A stretch of 64,000 nucleotides of DNA, taken from Larus michahellis. Taxonomy: Eukaryota; Chordata; Aves; Charadriiformes; Laridae. Of this stretch, positions 52,605-64,000 are shown piece by piece (positions within the stretch are counted from its first letter, which is position 1; every line of letters begins with the position of its first letter). Below the pieces are notes generated by a model that was not told where the DNA came from, did not search any database, and saw nothing but the letters and a program-made list of their open reading frames with translations. The stretch spans positions 122,160,552 to 122,224,551 of the forward strand of contig NC_133897.1 of NCBI RefSeq assembly GCF_964199755.1. Direction: 5' to 3'. The position numbers were made by a program, and so were the translations under genes.

Positions 52605-52910
52605 CTAACGCGTCTCTCCAGGCGCCGTATCTTCGGCAGCATCTGAGGCTGCTGGGGATGGCCGAGCTCGGGGAAGAGCTGCTGTCGCACGAAGAGCTCT
52701 CCTCCATCTTCGGCGGCGTCTGAGGCTGCTGGGGAGGTCTGAGTTCGGGCAAAAGCTCTCCTGCCGCTCGCCCTCCCTCGCTGCGTGCCTCCCTAACTGC
52801 TGGTGCCAGCAGCACCGCGGGCACGAGGAGGGCTGAGACAGACACCCTCTTGTTCTGCTCTGCTGCAAACAGAGGCCGGGACTTGATCCCTCCCCTCCAA
52901 GAGGAAACAA
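52605..52910. promoter_or_regulatory. Second GC-rich patch, upstream of GAREM1
   Basis: This 0.3-kb patch is clearly richer in GC and CpG than its flanks and lies about 0.7 kb beyond the main CpG island. It contains a 77-bp tandem duplication (52629-52782). On the minus strand an ATG in strong context (52707-52705) opens a 109-codon frame, MEESSSCDSSSS..., reaching to about 52381. I do not recognise that protein, and half of the frame is AT-rich non-coding-looking sequence. The patch could be a satellite of the GAREM1 promoter, the promoter or first exon of a long non-coding RNA, or simply a GC-rich duplication. Confidence 0.35.
52629..52782. repeat. 77-bp imperfect tandem duplication
   Basis: Unit 1 starts ATCTTCGGCAGCATCTGAGG at 52629; unit 2 starts ATCTTCGGCGGCGTCTGAGG at 52706. 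The first 30 bases differ at only two places and similarity continues for about 60 bases before fading. The period is 77 bp, which is not a multiple of three. Confidence 0.85.
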
Positions 52911-54969
52911 AGACCGTGGAAGCCAGTCGGCACAGAGGATTACAAAAAACCCACGTTGTCTCGCTTTAAATGGGTCTGGGTCGGTTTGAACCTCATCCCG
53001 ACATGGGTCCGTGCTTTAGCTACGCAGTTTGGCACTGTGATTTCCCAGCGCTATGAAAAACCTTCGTCCTCTACACTCACTCCTGTTACATCCCACCTAC
53101 CGGAACGGTTAGCTTTAAAAATATGACGCTGGATTTTTTTCAAAGTAGCTTCCCTTCTACAAAGTTCACCACATGCTTTGAAGGACGTAAGTGAATTAAG
53201 CTATTGAAGTGCAAAGTGATGTAATAGCGAAGAGCAGCGTTATTGTTGAAATAGGGAAAGCAAAAGCACAGTTTTAACTCATTCAGGTTTGATGAGGTTA
53301 TTGGGTGCAGTGCATAAGGCAAAGCAGATCAGGTCAGACTGGGATTCAGCAGGACTTGAAGCACTAGTCTGTCAAGAATTGTATTTAAACACTGTCTTGG
53401 GCACTATTAATTCCAGGATAGATGCTGTCTCACCGAGTATGCTTCTCTCAGACATCATGCACTTCTGCTGTCTGGGAAGAAATGCGTCTTTCACACAGAA
53501 ATAGTTACTGCTGATTTTTCTTTAAAGATCTTTTTCATTCTTCAGATGGTTTTAGATCTCCTACGGCTTTTAAGTCTGTCTTCACATAACTTTGTGTTCT
53601 CTCCAACCAGCGCAACCCCAGCCCGCTCTTACCCGTCCTACTGGAACAAGATGCATTTTTTAACAATGTAACTTTGAGATACTATCTAAATTTCATTCAC
53701 TTATTTCCAGGCAAAGAGACATCATAAAGCTCACTAGTATTTAAATGTCTCGCTGGAGCTCTTAGAGTGACTTTGTTACTTGTCCTAACCATACTATAGC
53801 TCAACATCCTTGAAATATACTCTAATATTACCTACACGGTATTCAAATCACCAGCACATACGAATCTCATGCGATTTCTTGTTTTAACAGCACCTTAGGT
53901 ATAATTAACACTTTAGATACAATAATTTCTCTGATGTCTAGCAACGCCTTAGTCCTTTAGTGTGATCTCTCTCCAACCGGGGCAAAATGCTACGGAAGCC
54001 ATCAGGCCTGGAGAGGAGCCCTGTGAGCAGATCCACCTCAGGACCAAGGCCGCGGTCACACATCTTCTCAGTTTTTGTGTATGTGCCTTTCAGGCGGCGT
54101 TGAGAGACAGTCTTTATGTATCAGCAGCAAATTGTCGCCATAAAACCGTAAGCAGTGGCAGGAGGAGGACTCGGAGTAATTCCTGAAATTATTCTTAAAT
54201 GCATTTTGAATTGACTTTCATGTTGATTTCACAACACATTTATGCAGCAGGCCGTAAAATCTCTAGTATATGTTTATTCCATTGCCAATAAAATGATATT
54301 TTAAAGCATTTCAGATCATCATCAGTTCATATCTATGCTAACATTTGAAATAGAGCCGTTCAGAAGAAACTGGTTGTAGTATGAATCTGGTAATGTGCTT
54401 TACACTGTAGTATACATATACCAAATAAAACTCTGAAACTTACACAGTTAGGTTTCATGTGAAGCCATCATAATCAGCATTTCTTTAAAAACCCCCATGG
54501 ATTTGCATTCCTTCTTCCTCCATGTGATTTGCCTTTATATCGAAGGCCTGATTTTCATAATAAATATTTACAAGTCCAATGGGAAACAACAGGAGATGCA
54601 GTGATCGTTCCAGAACCGGATCCTGAACACCCACCTTTCTCTGGGGCGAGGGGGAGAGGGGAAAGAGAACGATGCATCTGGTAGAGTTGGCGTCTGTGCA
54701 TCTCACGTTTTGAAAGAGAACTCTATTCCTGTCTTACTGCCAAAACCCAAGCAACCTTTGCTCATGCAGGGTATTCTAAAGAGATCTGAGTGTCTGGTGT
54801 GAACGTTCACCTTTTGTCTTCTATTTCACGGTAAGAGGTGTCCTGCTTTTTCCAGAAATCCCTTATTTAACCTTTATTTATATCTAAAAATGCCATCTGT
54901 GGGAATTCATGCAATACCATGGAGTATGTATGGACAAAACCAGAAAAATAAGGTCCCAAAATGTTAGAA

Positions 54970-56490
54970 AACTGGATTTAAATGATAGCAAGGATGTCAC
55001 AAAAGGTGCATAGTGAGAAGACCAAGGAAAAAAATAGTCTGTTATTCCACAGAGGGGGGAATCTATTTAATCCTCACCTAAAGACTGGTGATGCTGAGAC
55101 GCCAGTATCCTTAATGTCTTTTTTAACTTCAGTCTTCAATTTAAGAAGGCAGATGTGATTTCACTACTAGCACCACTGACAAAAGTCTAAGAGCTTAGAC
55201 TAGAAAAATGAAGAATTAAGACTCCAAAATACTTAGATAAGTTAAAGATTTTTGGATAGACTGGACCTGATGAAACTCCCTTAGGGTTCAAGCGATGCTA
55301 GAGCTGCAACTGATCATCTCCAAGAATCAACAGAGAACAAGTGTGGTTCCAGAAAACTCAAAATAGATTGCATCTTTCTCAAAAGGTGGAAGGAAAGAGC
55401 TCTACAAACCGGCTAGCTGAATTTCTACTCAAAAAGAAAAAGATTTCAACAGGTAATCCAACCATTTGCAAGAATCTAGAAAGTAAAGATACAAGAAGTA
55501 ACAGCATGGGTTTGCCAGTAACAAATAATACTGGATCAATCTAATCTACTTCTATCAGATGGTAAACAGGCTTTGAGGACAGGGTAGAAAGAACGAGGAT
55601 CACAGGGTTTCATGTAATGGGCTCTTAACTGAAAAAAAATATGGTCTAGACAAGTACATAAAGTATATAAGTGCAAAATTATTTGGAAATAATTATTACC
55701 CCCAAGCTGAAAGGATACATTGACCAGGATTTCACTGAGATCTGTCTTGGATCCAGAACTGTTCAGTAGTTTCAACATCTTTGATGACTGAACAGAGTAC
55801 ACTTATTCTCATTTGGGGACCATATCTACAGGGAGAGGCTCCAACTATGCTGGAGCACAGCATTACGATTCAGAAGGATCTTGGCAGATCGGAGAAACTG
55901 AAATGCCACCGAGTAAGGAGAAACAGAAGGTTCTACACATACAAAGGAACAGTCAACTGCACAAGTACGTACCAGGATAAAAAAGCAGTTCTTCAGAAAA
56001 GAGATTACGGATCACGAGCAGTGCTAGGCTATCTTGCATTGTGCTGATACTGGAATGCATAAATAGGAGTATCACAAATATGACAATGAAGAAATCCTTT
56101 TAATCTATCCAGCTGTTATTATTTAAACTGGAATTGTCTGCTCAGTTTTCAGGTCTACACTCCAGAATAGCTGAGAACCAACTCAAAAATATCAAGAGGA
56201 GAGAGACAAAAATGGCAAAGGATTCTGAAAACCCAAACTACAAGGGAAGGTAGAAGGCACAGGAGTTTTCTGGCCTGAAGAGAAGAGAGAGGGCAGGCAG
56301 AGGCATTCACTTACGTCAAGAGGAAAGGGAAAACCTGCTTTCCATGTGTAGCAGTTAGGTTAGGTATTAGGAAACTTCCTGCTTGCCAAACAGGCAAGTA
56401 AGGAGTGTACAGCCACTCCAAAGTGCCGTGAAATCTCCATCATTGCAAGTGTCTAAACACCTTCCTGCAGTACAGCAGGGACAGCCAATC
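54970..56490 (+). mobile_element. Ancient CR1/L3-like LINE, heavily decayed
   Basis: A colinear series of degraded ORF2 landmarks spans about 1.5 kb. They are: ACTTCAGTCTTCAAT near 55125 (LNxFFxSVF region); CTTAGATAAGTTAAAG and GGACCTGATGAAACT near 55230-55280 (YLDKL...GPDE); AGTAACAGCATGGGTTTGCC near 55498 (QHGF region); GATCCAGAACTGTTCAG near 55748 (LGPVLF); CTACACATACAAAGGAACAG near 55932 (LHLG...N region); GAATTGTCTGCTCAGTTTTC near 56133 (EYCVQFW); GGTTAGGTATTAGGAAAC near 56352 (RLDIRK) and ATCTCCATCATTGCAAGTGT near 56432 (SPSLEVF). The order and spacing match CR1-type ORF2, but stops and indels break every frame. It is much older than the other CR1 copies and resembles CR1/L3 lineages of reptiles and early amniotes. 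The boundaries are approximate. Confidence 0.85.
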
Positions 56491-57819
56491 TGAGGCTGAG
56501 ATACGACGAGGACCTAGCCAGCCTCTCCAAATCCTTTCCTTCTTCCTCTGCTGTGGTTGTAATTAAGGCAGGGATTATCCTTTGTTCCTTGTTTTGAGAT
56601 TTTGCTCTCAATGCCAGCTTAAGTGACTGGCCATGACAAGTACTCTCAGGAGCAGCTGTAAACATGTGTCCCTTCCCATCCTTTGGCACCCCTTCTGCTA
56701 GCCAACTAAATGGCCTGGTGGCACAGTAACCTGGCAGGATGCTTAGGCACATTAGGTCCCATGTGCTTCAGAAAGCATTTTCCAGTGGAGCCCATTGTCT
56801 CAGTACCCAATTTAATAATAATTTGATATTACGAAAATCTGTAAACAGCCCTCAAAAAGGAAGCAGCCATATTTCAGGAGAGTAGTGACATCCCAGAACA
56901 ATAAGCCAGTGGAGTTAGTAGTTATTCTGGACGGGCTGGGATAGCTCACAACACAATTTTGCACAGTAGTATTATTCATTCACAAATGGTGATAAAACAA
57001 TTAAATTTAATAATCAGCAAGAACCACATCTCCCAGGCAAAAAAAAATAATAATAAAAAGACATAATCACCACAACTCTTCAACCTTCACAACTTGTGTT
57101 TGCTTTGTGCGTGTCCTGCAGGTTTGATTTCTGTTCCCTTTGCTTTTGATTAAAGAAACTGGCATCCTGATTCTGCCCCCATTTAAATTTAAATAAAATC
57201 TGATATCCTCCACTGAAATTAAAGATTTTACATGCCAGTATAAAAGAGACCTAAATGAGCAGAATCAGATACCTGATGTATTTATACTTTTAAGAAAATA
57301 ATATAAATACCTCATAACATCAAACAAGCACCGCATACCCTTTTAATATTGTGATCATTTACAACAAAAGAAACATTTGAAAATGCAGGTATGCTGCTAA
57401 CACCTGCATGAATTATTTTATAGAACGATAAAAGTTTATATGAGCAAGATAATTATTACTGGGTGCATTCTGTTGTTCCGTGTTTTCTTCCTTCCAAGGA
57501 AGGTTCAGCAACATACTCATCATCTTGTATATGGCTTATTCTTTTCTCTCAGCCCTCACCTTTGCAGTCTCCCTGTTCAAGGGTATTCAAGTAACACACA
57601 TTTTTCAGAAATGGATATAAAAGAATCAAAGCCAAAAATTCCCAGGAAATTATCTTAGGGGACTGCAGTAAATACCAGCTACTTAAAGGGATGTTATGTG
57701 GGGGACACCATAAATGATTTCGTATATCAGAAGGTTGGTTGCCTGTGTGATGATGTCAATGTTCATTGCATTACAAATCTGGTATAAATAACACAGAAAA
57801 AAAAGTCAAGGTAAATTAC

Positions 57820-57832
57820 TTTTTTTTTTTTT
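57820..57832. repeat. Poly(T) run
   Basis: Thirteen T. Confidence 0.85.
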
Positions 57833-58865
57833 AATAAGAGAAAATTAGTACGCTTAGATTTCATTTCTGCAAACATTTGTATGCAAATGCAGTCATCCTG
57901 TGATGCATCTAATAATTCCAAAGTCAGATAATTGTTTTAACTTCACATTAAAACTATGAAAATATAATATAAACATATCAAAACATTTGGCAACAAAGTT
58001 GGTGTAATACAAAGGATGCCTAAATTCTGTGTTTTGGGATTACAGGCTCACTTTAAAAATCCTGTATATTCCTTTGCAATAGTTAATATTTTCTGAAGAG
58101 AAAACAGAATAAGAAACAGTATTTCAGAACGCACAGCAGGTTCTCTTCTTACTTTCATTTAGAGCCACAACATCTAAGTCATATAATACACAGGATTTCT
58201 GTAAAGCAAACAAAAGCAAACACTTAATTAAGATAACTAGAACACAACAGTCAAAAAGCTTGAATTTTCACATATTTTAATATGTAAAGATTTGGTGGGG
58301 TCACTGGATATATTTTTCCTTTGAATATTTAATTAAAAGATTGAAGGTTTCTAATAAATTACATGGAGACTGATGCCCATGCAAGTCCCAGCTTGGTTGA
58401 TTCACATTCTTTAGCTGCCTCAAACACCTCTCCTAACTGAAGGTGACAGATGATAGAAAGTGTCTTTTGAGGAGACACTACAGACCATATGAACCGATCC
58501 TGTAAATCTTTACTCACATGAATTGTTCTAGATGTACAGGTTCTTCTGCTGACTTCATCAATTTTCACTAATTTGCAGTTAAGTATACTAATCTTTGAAG
58601 CATTGAGCATGGGGTGCAAAAATCCAGTTGAAAGGAATAAGGAAATACAGAACATCAGTACCCATTAAAAAATGCACAGGCTATTAATTGTTGTAAAAGA
58701 CGTTAACTTGTTTTGTGAAATTCACTAGAATTATCTATTTTCTTGCCTTTATTTAATAACCATGAATACCCCTAAAGGGAAACAACTCAGGTTTTATCAA
58801 GATAAATTATCAAAATAGCACTCCACCCTTGTAAAACATTTATGTACTGATTGCAAAAGTAGATT

Positions 58866-58882
58866 AAAAAAAAAAAAAAAAA
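58866..58882. repeat. Poly(A) run
   Basis: About 17 A. Confidence 0.85.
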
Positions 58883-61800
58883 TCAGCAAAACCAGGACTC
58901 TTCCTTTCAGCAATAAACTCAACTAGATAATTAGCGCTGACCAGAGAAACAATCAAACCCAGTTGTGCAATACAGTACATGTTGCAATCTTGTACTCCAG
59001 AACTATGAACACTGAACCCTGAACTCAGGCACAAAGACGTAGAGAACATTGTCACAAGCCTAGGAAAAAAAATGCCCTAACTTACCTACTTGCCATTTTC
59101 CCGCCTGCTTCTTGGCAGGTTTACTAAATACGTAATGATACACAGAGAAGTAAGCACAACCACTGGATTCACCACATTCCTCTCTCAAACCAAACCCAAA
59201 AGCCATAAACAATCATTTCTGACAATAAAGAGAAGCTTCCGGAGAGGACAGCTATCTAAGCTGGAATTCATGAAATTCAAAGCACAGGAAAAAAAAATAG
59301 AGGGAAAAAAAGGCATCATGTAGTACAATGCCAATCATGATTCAGAATCAAGAACTTAAGATATACAATGTCAACGGGTAGTTGAACTTTGACTACATGC
59401 AGAAAGGTTCACCTAAAATTACTCACATGAATCAAAACGAGGGGAAAACAAAAGGTTCTTCCATGTTACAACAAGCCTTACGCCTCTTTGGCTGAGGATA
59501 TTTAACACTACCTAAAATTCTGGAGAAGACACATGAAATTTATTTCCTTTTCCCTTCTGTAGCCATAGTTTTAGCTCTTCCAGCGTGCTGGCTGCCCTGC
59601 ACCAGGGACATCCCCAAGAGGAGGGTGGCTTAGCCCATTCCTCCCGCGAGCTGCAGGGACCCAGGGAGGCTTCCACAGTGCACGCTGCTGAGGTAGAAGG
59701 TGAAACACCTGGAAAGGGCTCAGAAGTGATTGGCAGGAGTAGAGGGCAGGAAAGGTATCGTAGCATCTAAACCTCAGGATGGATGCAGAAGCTGCCATCA
59801 ATAACATTATTAACACTTATTGTTTTGACTCTAGTGCACAGGAAGACTGTGACTTACTGATTTGAGGAATTACTTGTCATTAGTCACATATAAATCATGT
59901 GTGAAGAAATACAGCATGTGCACTTTTACTTGGTTTTTTGTTTGACTGACAAGTACCAACAGACATTAACACTTTTATTACCCTTGAGAGTTCACATAAA
60001 TTCCACCATGCAGCTTCATAACTTCTGATTTAATTTTTTTACACAGCTGTGTAAGGTGCTTGAGTACAGGCATTAGCCATTATGATTTGTGCTAGGTGGA
60101 GACAGTATTTGATAGTCTTCAAGCGTAGACAGTAAATGTAAAGTACAAACACCTTTTTAAAAGAGGGAGCAAAGCAGAATCAAAAGTACACAAGCATAAC
60201 CTTGTCATCTCAAGGACCAAGACACCGCACTCTGGTTTAGGGATAAGATTCTGAGGTGAGGGAAAGAAGCTTTGGAAAATAATGGTACAGTAAGAAATTT
60301 AAATTCACTCTACTGAGATCAAGAAATAACACTGAGCATTGATAATTGTGAACATAAACTAAGTAGGTTTTGTTTCACCCCTGCTTTTTCTTCATGAGAA
60401 AAATATTCAGTTTAAGTAGTAGAAGAGTTCTAGAAAAATCCCTCTTTGAACAATTTCAGAATTCAGGTTTCACTTATTTAACTTTAGAGGAAACAGCTAA
60501 TTTGTAATTGTTGCAGGTTCCATCTAACTCCATGCTTTCAGTTGGAGGGGAGAAACTTGCATGTTCCTTAGCAAATAAGCTGAAGATGCTTATTTGCAAA
60601 TATTTTACAATTTAATAGTACTTTTAGGTGGCGAGAAAGCTGTTCCTGTATAAGTACAGCAAGGATCCTTAGTATTTGACAATGAAATTGTTCATGTAAT
60701 CTGTAAAATCATTATCTGAAAGTAGTTCATCAACAAATCAGCCAGGACAGAAAGACAAGAACCACCTCTACACAAATAAAAAGGTAATAGTTTAATTTAA
60801 AAGCCATTTAAAAGTTGAGGACTTTAAGAATCACTTCAGTTTGATAAGACTATTCCACACAGGATCTTCATCAAACAAATAAGGGCCCAGGATTCATTTA
60901 AGCAAATGAGCTATACGCACATTTAAAAAGTGCACATTCATAACCTGAAGAGATACAATGAGTCCTGCATGAAGCACTGAAGCAACAATCAGGCAATCCC
61001 ACGTAGAGCTCAACCTCAGCAGAGCCTCAGAAGAGGTGGGGCACCCTCCTCTCCTGGAATTCCAGCAGGGAGGTATGCAAATCTCTCCCACCTGCGAGAA
61101 CAAAGCAGGCAGCATTCCTTCTTCAGGGCTCCCTCAACACTAACACTTCCAGCTCACATTTCAGCTCAGCCTTGACAAGCCAGACAACACACAGCAGAAA
61201 ACTGTGAAAAGGTGAGAAGAACCAAAACGGTACCGAGAAGCTCGTGTTTCCACTTCAGCACCCATCCTAGGCAAAGTGGGGTTTTGAAAATACCGCCGCA
61301 GACACAGATGCTGCTCTACCCTGCAGTGATTTATTAAGATGTTGAAACTTCCTGCTATCAAATACTAGTTTTTCCTGTTAAATAGCACAGCAGGCACATC
61401 TTACCTAACAGGCAGGCATCTGTTCAAGCCAGTTTTAAGCTTCTGGCTGTCTCTCCTCCCCAGCTCTAAGCAGAGTTTGTATCACTGGAGAGCAATAGAT
61501 ACCTAACTTCCAGGCTTCTAGACACAGGAATTGTGATGAGATGGCTCAGATCCCAAACGGTTTTGGCTTTTTTCTTTTTTTTTTTAATCAGGGAAAGAAA
61601 GCTAAGCTGGTATACAAAGGGAAGCACCACCAAAAAATAAAATAAAGTCTTTGAAGGCTTCTAATGGAGTGAATTTATAAATCTTCATTAAGATCAGCTG
61701 CCCATTCCTTGCCGAAAAACCACTTGGATTAGCAGTGCTATACCAAGTCAGATTCACTCACTCTAGAACCAGTTCTAGGTATTTTGATAGTGTTTTAGTT

Positions 61801-64000
61801 ATTTTGGAGGTGGGGTTCACTATGGGTTTGGAAGAATGACAGGATTTTATGCTATCCATTTCAACATCCACAGTCAAAGTCAGACCTGGCGTGCTTGCTG
61901 GAAAACTGACAGCTTTAGAGAAACAAGCAGAAGGGACTGTAACTAAAGCTACCATTATTTATAACTTCTTTAAATTTCAGGGATTTATATTCTCTCTAAT
62001 GACAACATGATGACACTTAATCACAGCAATCACTTTGTTTATATTTAACAGTGATAGCTGACAAAGACTGGCAAGGCATGGCGGAGAGCTTCATGCAACC
62101 AAGTTGACGTGACTTCTGTGCCTGAACTGCCAGTAGAGAGAGCTCGGTTATTAAGGTCAGTCCTGCCATTTTCTTGACGTGTATTTTCCTTGTATTGTGT
62201 AATTCAAATTACTTGTTTGAAATGCAAGACAGTCCTCTTGCAACAGGAATGGGCACGACAGGACACAATCCATACCAAACAAAACTATGGATATATTAGC
62301 AGGGAAAGCAATCACTGCAGGGGGCAGCGAGAGGACCAGGAGAGAATATGGAGTCAGGCAGAGCAGGATCTAACTGCTGCAGAACACTTTCCTCAAGAAA
62401 GGGGGATGAAGTCCTTGCTCCCAAAGCCTGCTATTCCACAATGTCTAAAACATCTAACCCACTGGCAAAGTGTGGGTCTCTATCTCCCTCTTCTGTTAAC
62501 ACTGCGTAGACTATAACAATGTTGTACTGCAATTAGTTATTTCACAAACCTGGGAAGACAGCTGTGCTGTTACTCTAAGGTTCCGCAACCCTACAGATCA
62601 TCTATGTAAGGATTAATACAGTTGCACCTCAAAAATCCTATTTAAGAGAGCAATCCAGCTTCAAAGTCAAGATCTTGCAGAAGCAGCAAATGCCAGAAGT
62701 AAGTCAAGTGTGTAACATTCTTTTGGTCTCCTGGAGTTAAATTTATCTAACTTTAATCATATGAAACCATACAGGCTGAGATACGGAGTCCTCTATAATC
62801 AATGGAGAGAGAAAGGCACCTCCAGAACACAATTTCATTCTAAAAAGATGCATCTCTCTTCATTGAATAGAGATGACTCCAACCACACCAGACCAGTCAT
62901 GTAAATTCTAGCTGGCTACGGTGCTGGCTTAGCATGCACGCTAAGATTAATCTCATCCCCTATACTCAAGTGTTATGATTAAGTTTTGATTTACATGACC
63001 TAATTATATGCTACCGTTTCCAGAAGAATATCTGGCTCATTCCATGTCCAGAACAGACTTTTTTTTTTTAATTAAACAAGATAGTGTAGTAAAATTATGC
63101 CCTACATTGCACAAGCACTGAACTGGTACCATTTATCCTGTTTTAATTTCTGTACCTTGGTTCTCATGTGTACGATGCTGAATATACTACCTAACGTTAC
63201 TAAGAAGGTTATAAAGATAAAAATCTAAAATAGATCTAAAATACAGCATTCCAAGCATTATGAAAAACCTTACAGAGAAATTAATATTCTGTGGTCAGTA
63301 CAAGATAAATAAAGGCCAAATAAAGCCTGCGGCTCCATGTGTGATTGAGGATAATAAAGAAACACTGAGTGTGCACTGCTGGAGACAGGGATCTTTTGGA
63401 CAAACTAACAATTCCACGAACCTTGGCAATAATGAAATCCGATTTTCTATGGATTTGGGTCTTGCAGTGAATTAAACTGGATATCCCCAATGCAAGCTCC
63501 AGCTGGAGTGGCTGGTCGAGGCATTTTTCAGTCCCTCTGTGTACTCATCTCTGTCTAATATTGTACGAACTAATGCTGGAGACTTTCCTTCTGCAGAGTA
63601 CTTTGCCTCTCCTCCACCCAGCACCTTCTTTTCAAGGAACTCCTCGGGAGCTTAATGACCTTTTAGTTTGACCTGCCAAATTTGTTTAAAATCAGCTAGC
63701 AAGTTCCAAAGGTACTTTAGGGGCAAAGGAATTGGACACACAGTGTAATCTCAAAAATCTTGTTGCCAGAGGAGAGGAAGGTAAAGAGATCAAGAAAGGA
63801 CGGAATTGACGCCTGCTATTTATGAATGTTCATTTCAAAGGATATCCAGCTGTTAGACATTAAATGTTACTCTCAACAGCACAGGGAAAGCTCTTAAATG
63901 GATTTTCACTGTTCTCTGCTCAGCAGATACATATTTATTTAATATTATCTTAAAACAATCTTAGTGGTCAATCACTCTTGAGAGGTAGGCAGAACATAAG

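Larger units (their letters stand above)
51936..64000. other. Upstream (5') flank of GAREM1, presumed intergenic
   Basis: Right of the CpG island I find no exon of a known gene. Contents are a CR1 tail (52.28 kb), the duplicated GC-rich patch (52.6-52.9 kb), the ancient LINE (54.97-56.49 kb), poly(T)/poly(A) tracts (57.82 and 58.87 kb) and a small GC-richer patch at about 59.57-59.76 kb with no recognised function. In other vertebrates KLHL14 lies upstream of GAREM1 (established synteny as I recall it); none of its BTB or Kelch exons is visible here. The remaining stretches are AT-rich, unique-looking sequence. Confidence 0.6.

Noticed and set aside
58359..58655. A 98-codon minus-strand frame with a donor-like CATGTGAGTAAAG inside
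   Set aside because: It looked briefly like an exon, but the product matches nothing I know and there is no matching acceptor plus partner exon.
59570..59760. GC-richer patch with overlapping frames
   Set aside because: Too small and CpG-poor to call a promoter; no recognised protein.

Overview
The window looks like bird nuclear DNA. It carries several CR1 LINE retroposons with the typical 3' end (a stem-loop followed by ATTCTATG-type octamers). It also carries two conserved coding exons with vertebrate splice sites and a GC/CpG-rich promoter block in otherwise AT-rich non-coding sequence. The species cannot be named from the sequence. Apart from transposon remnants, nearly all the open frames of 60-140 codons look like chance frames.

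One gene is recognised: the 5' part of GAREM1 (GRB2-associated regulator of MAPK1, formerly FAM59A), on the minus strand. Coding exon 1 is 51149-51269, inside a CpG island (about 50786-51935). Coding exon 2 is 26401-26541. Intron 1 is 24,607 bp and intron 2 runs off the left edge, so exon 3 and the rest of the gene lie outside. The two exons join in phase (1/1) and give the start of the CABIT domain. Sequence right of about 51.9 kb is the upstream flank, and no second gene is recognised there.

Layout: 1-26400, intron 2, with simple repeats and no recognisable CR1. 26401-26541, exon 2. 26542-51148, intron 1, with a minus-strand CR1 3' fragment (27.09 kb), a possible old CR1-like scrap (28.14 kb), a 1.2-kb CR1 on the plus strand with an open reverse-transcriptase frame and 11-bp flanking direct repeats (40.70-41.92 kb), a short CR1 tail (42.74 kb), a minus-strand CR1 fragment (48.64-49.08 kb), and a palindrome cluster (50.31-50.36 kb). 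50.79-51.94 kb, CpG-island promoter, leader with two short uORFs, and exon 1. 51.94-64.0 kb, upstream flank, with a CR1 tail (52.28 kb), a second GC-rich patch built around a 77-bp tandem duplication (52.6-52.9 kb), and a heavily decayed ancient CR1/L3-like LINE of about 1.5 kb (54.97-56.49 kb).

I found no convincing new multi-gene system. The best leads are the GAREM1 leader (uORFs, an open in-frame non-AUG extension, a CAG tract, G4-prone flanks), the flanking repeats of the young CR1, the fossil LINE, the 50.3-kb palindrome cluster and the duplicated GC-rich patch upstream. Family assignments come from remembered protein and repeat families; no search was run.
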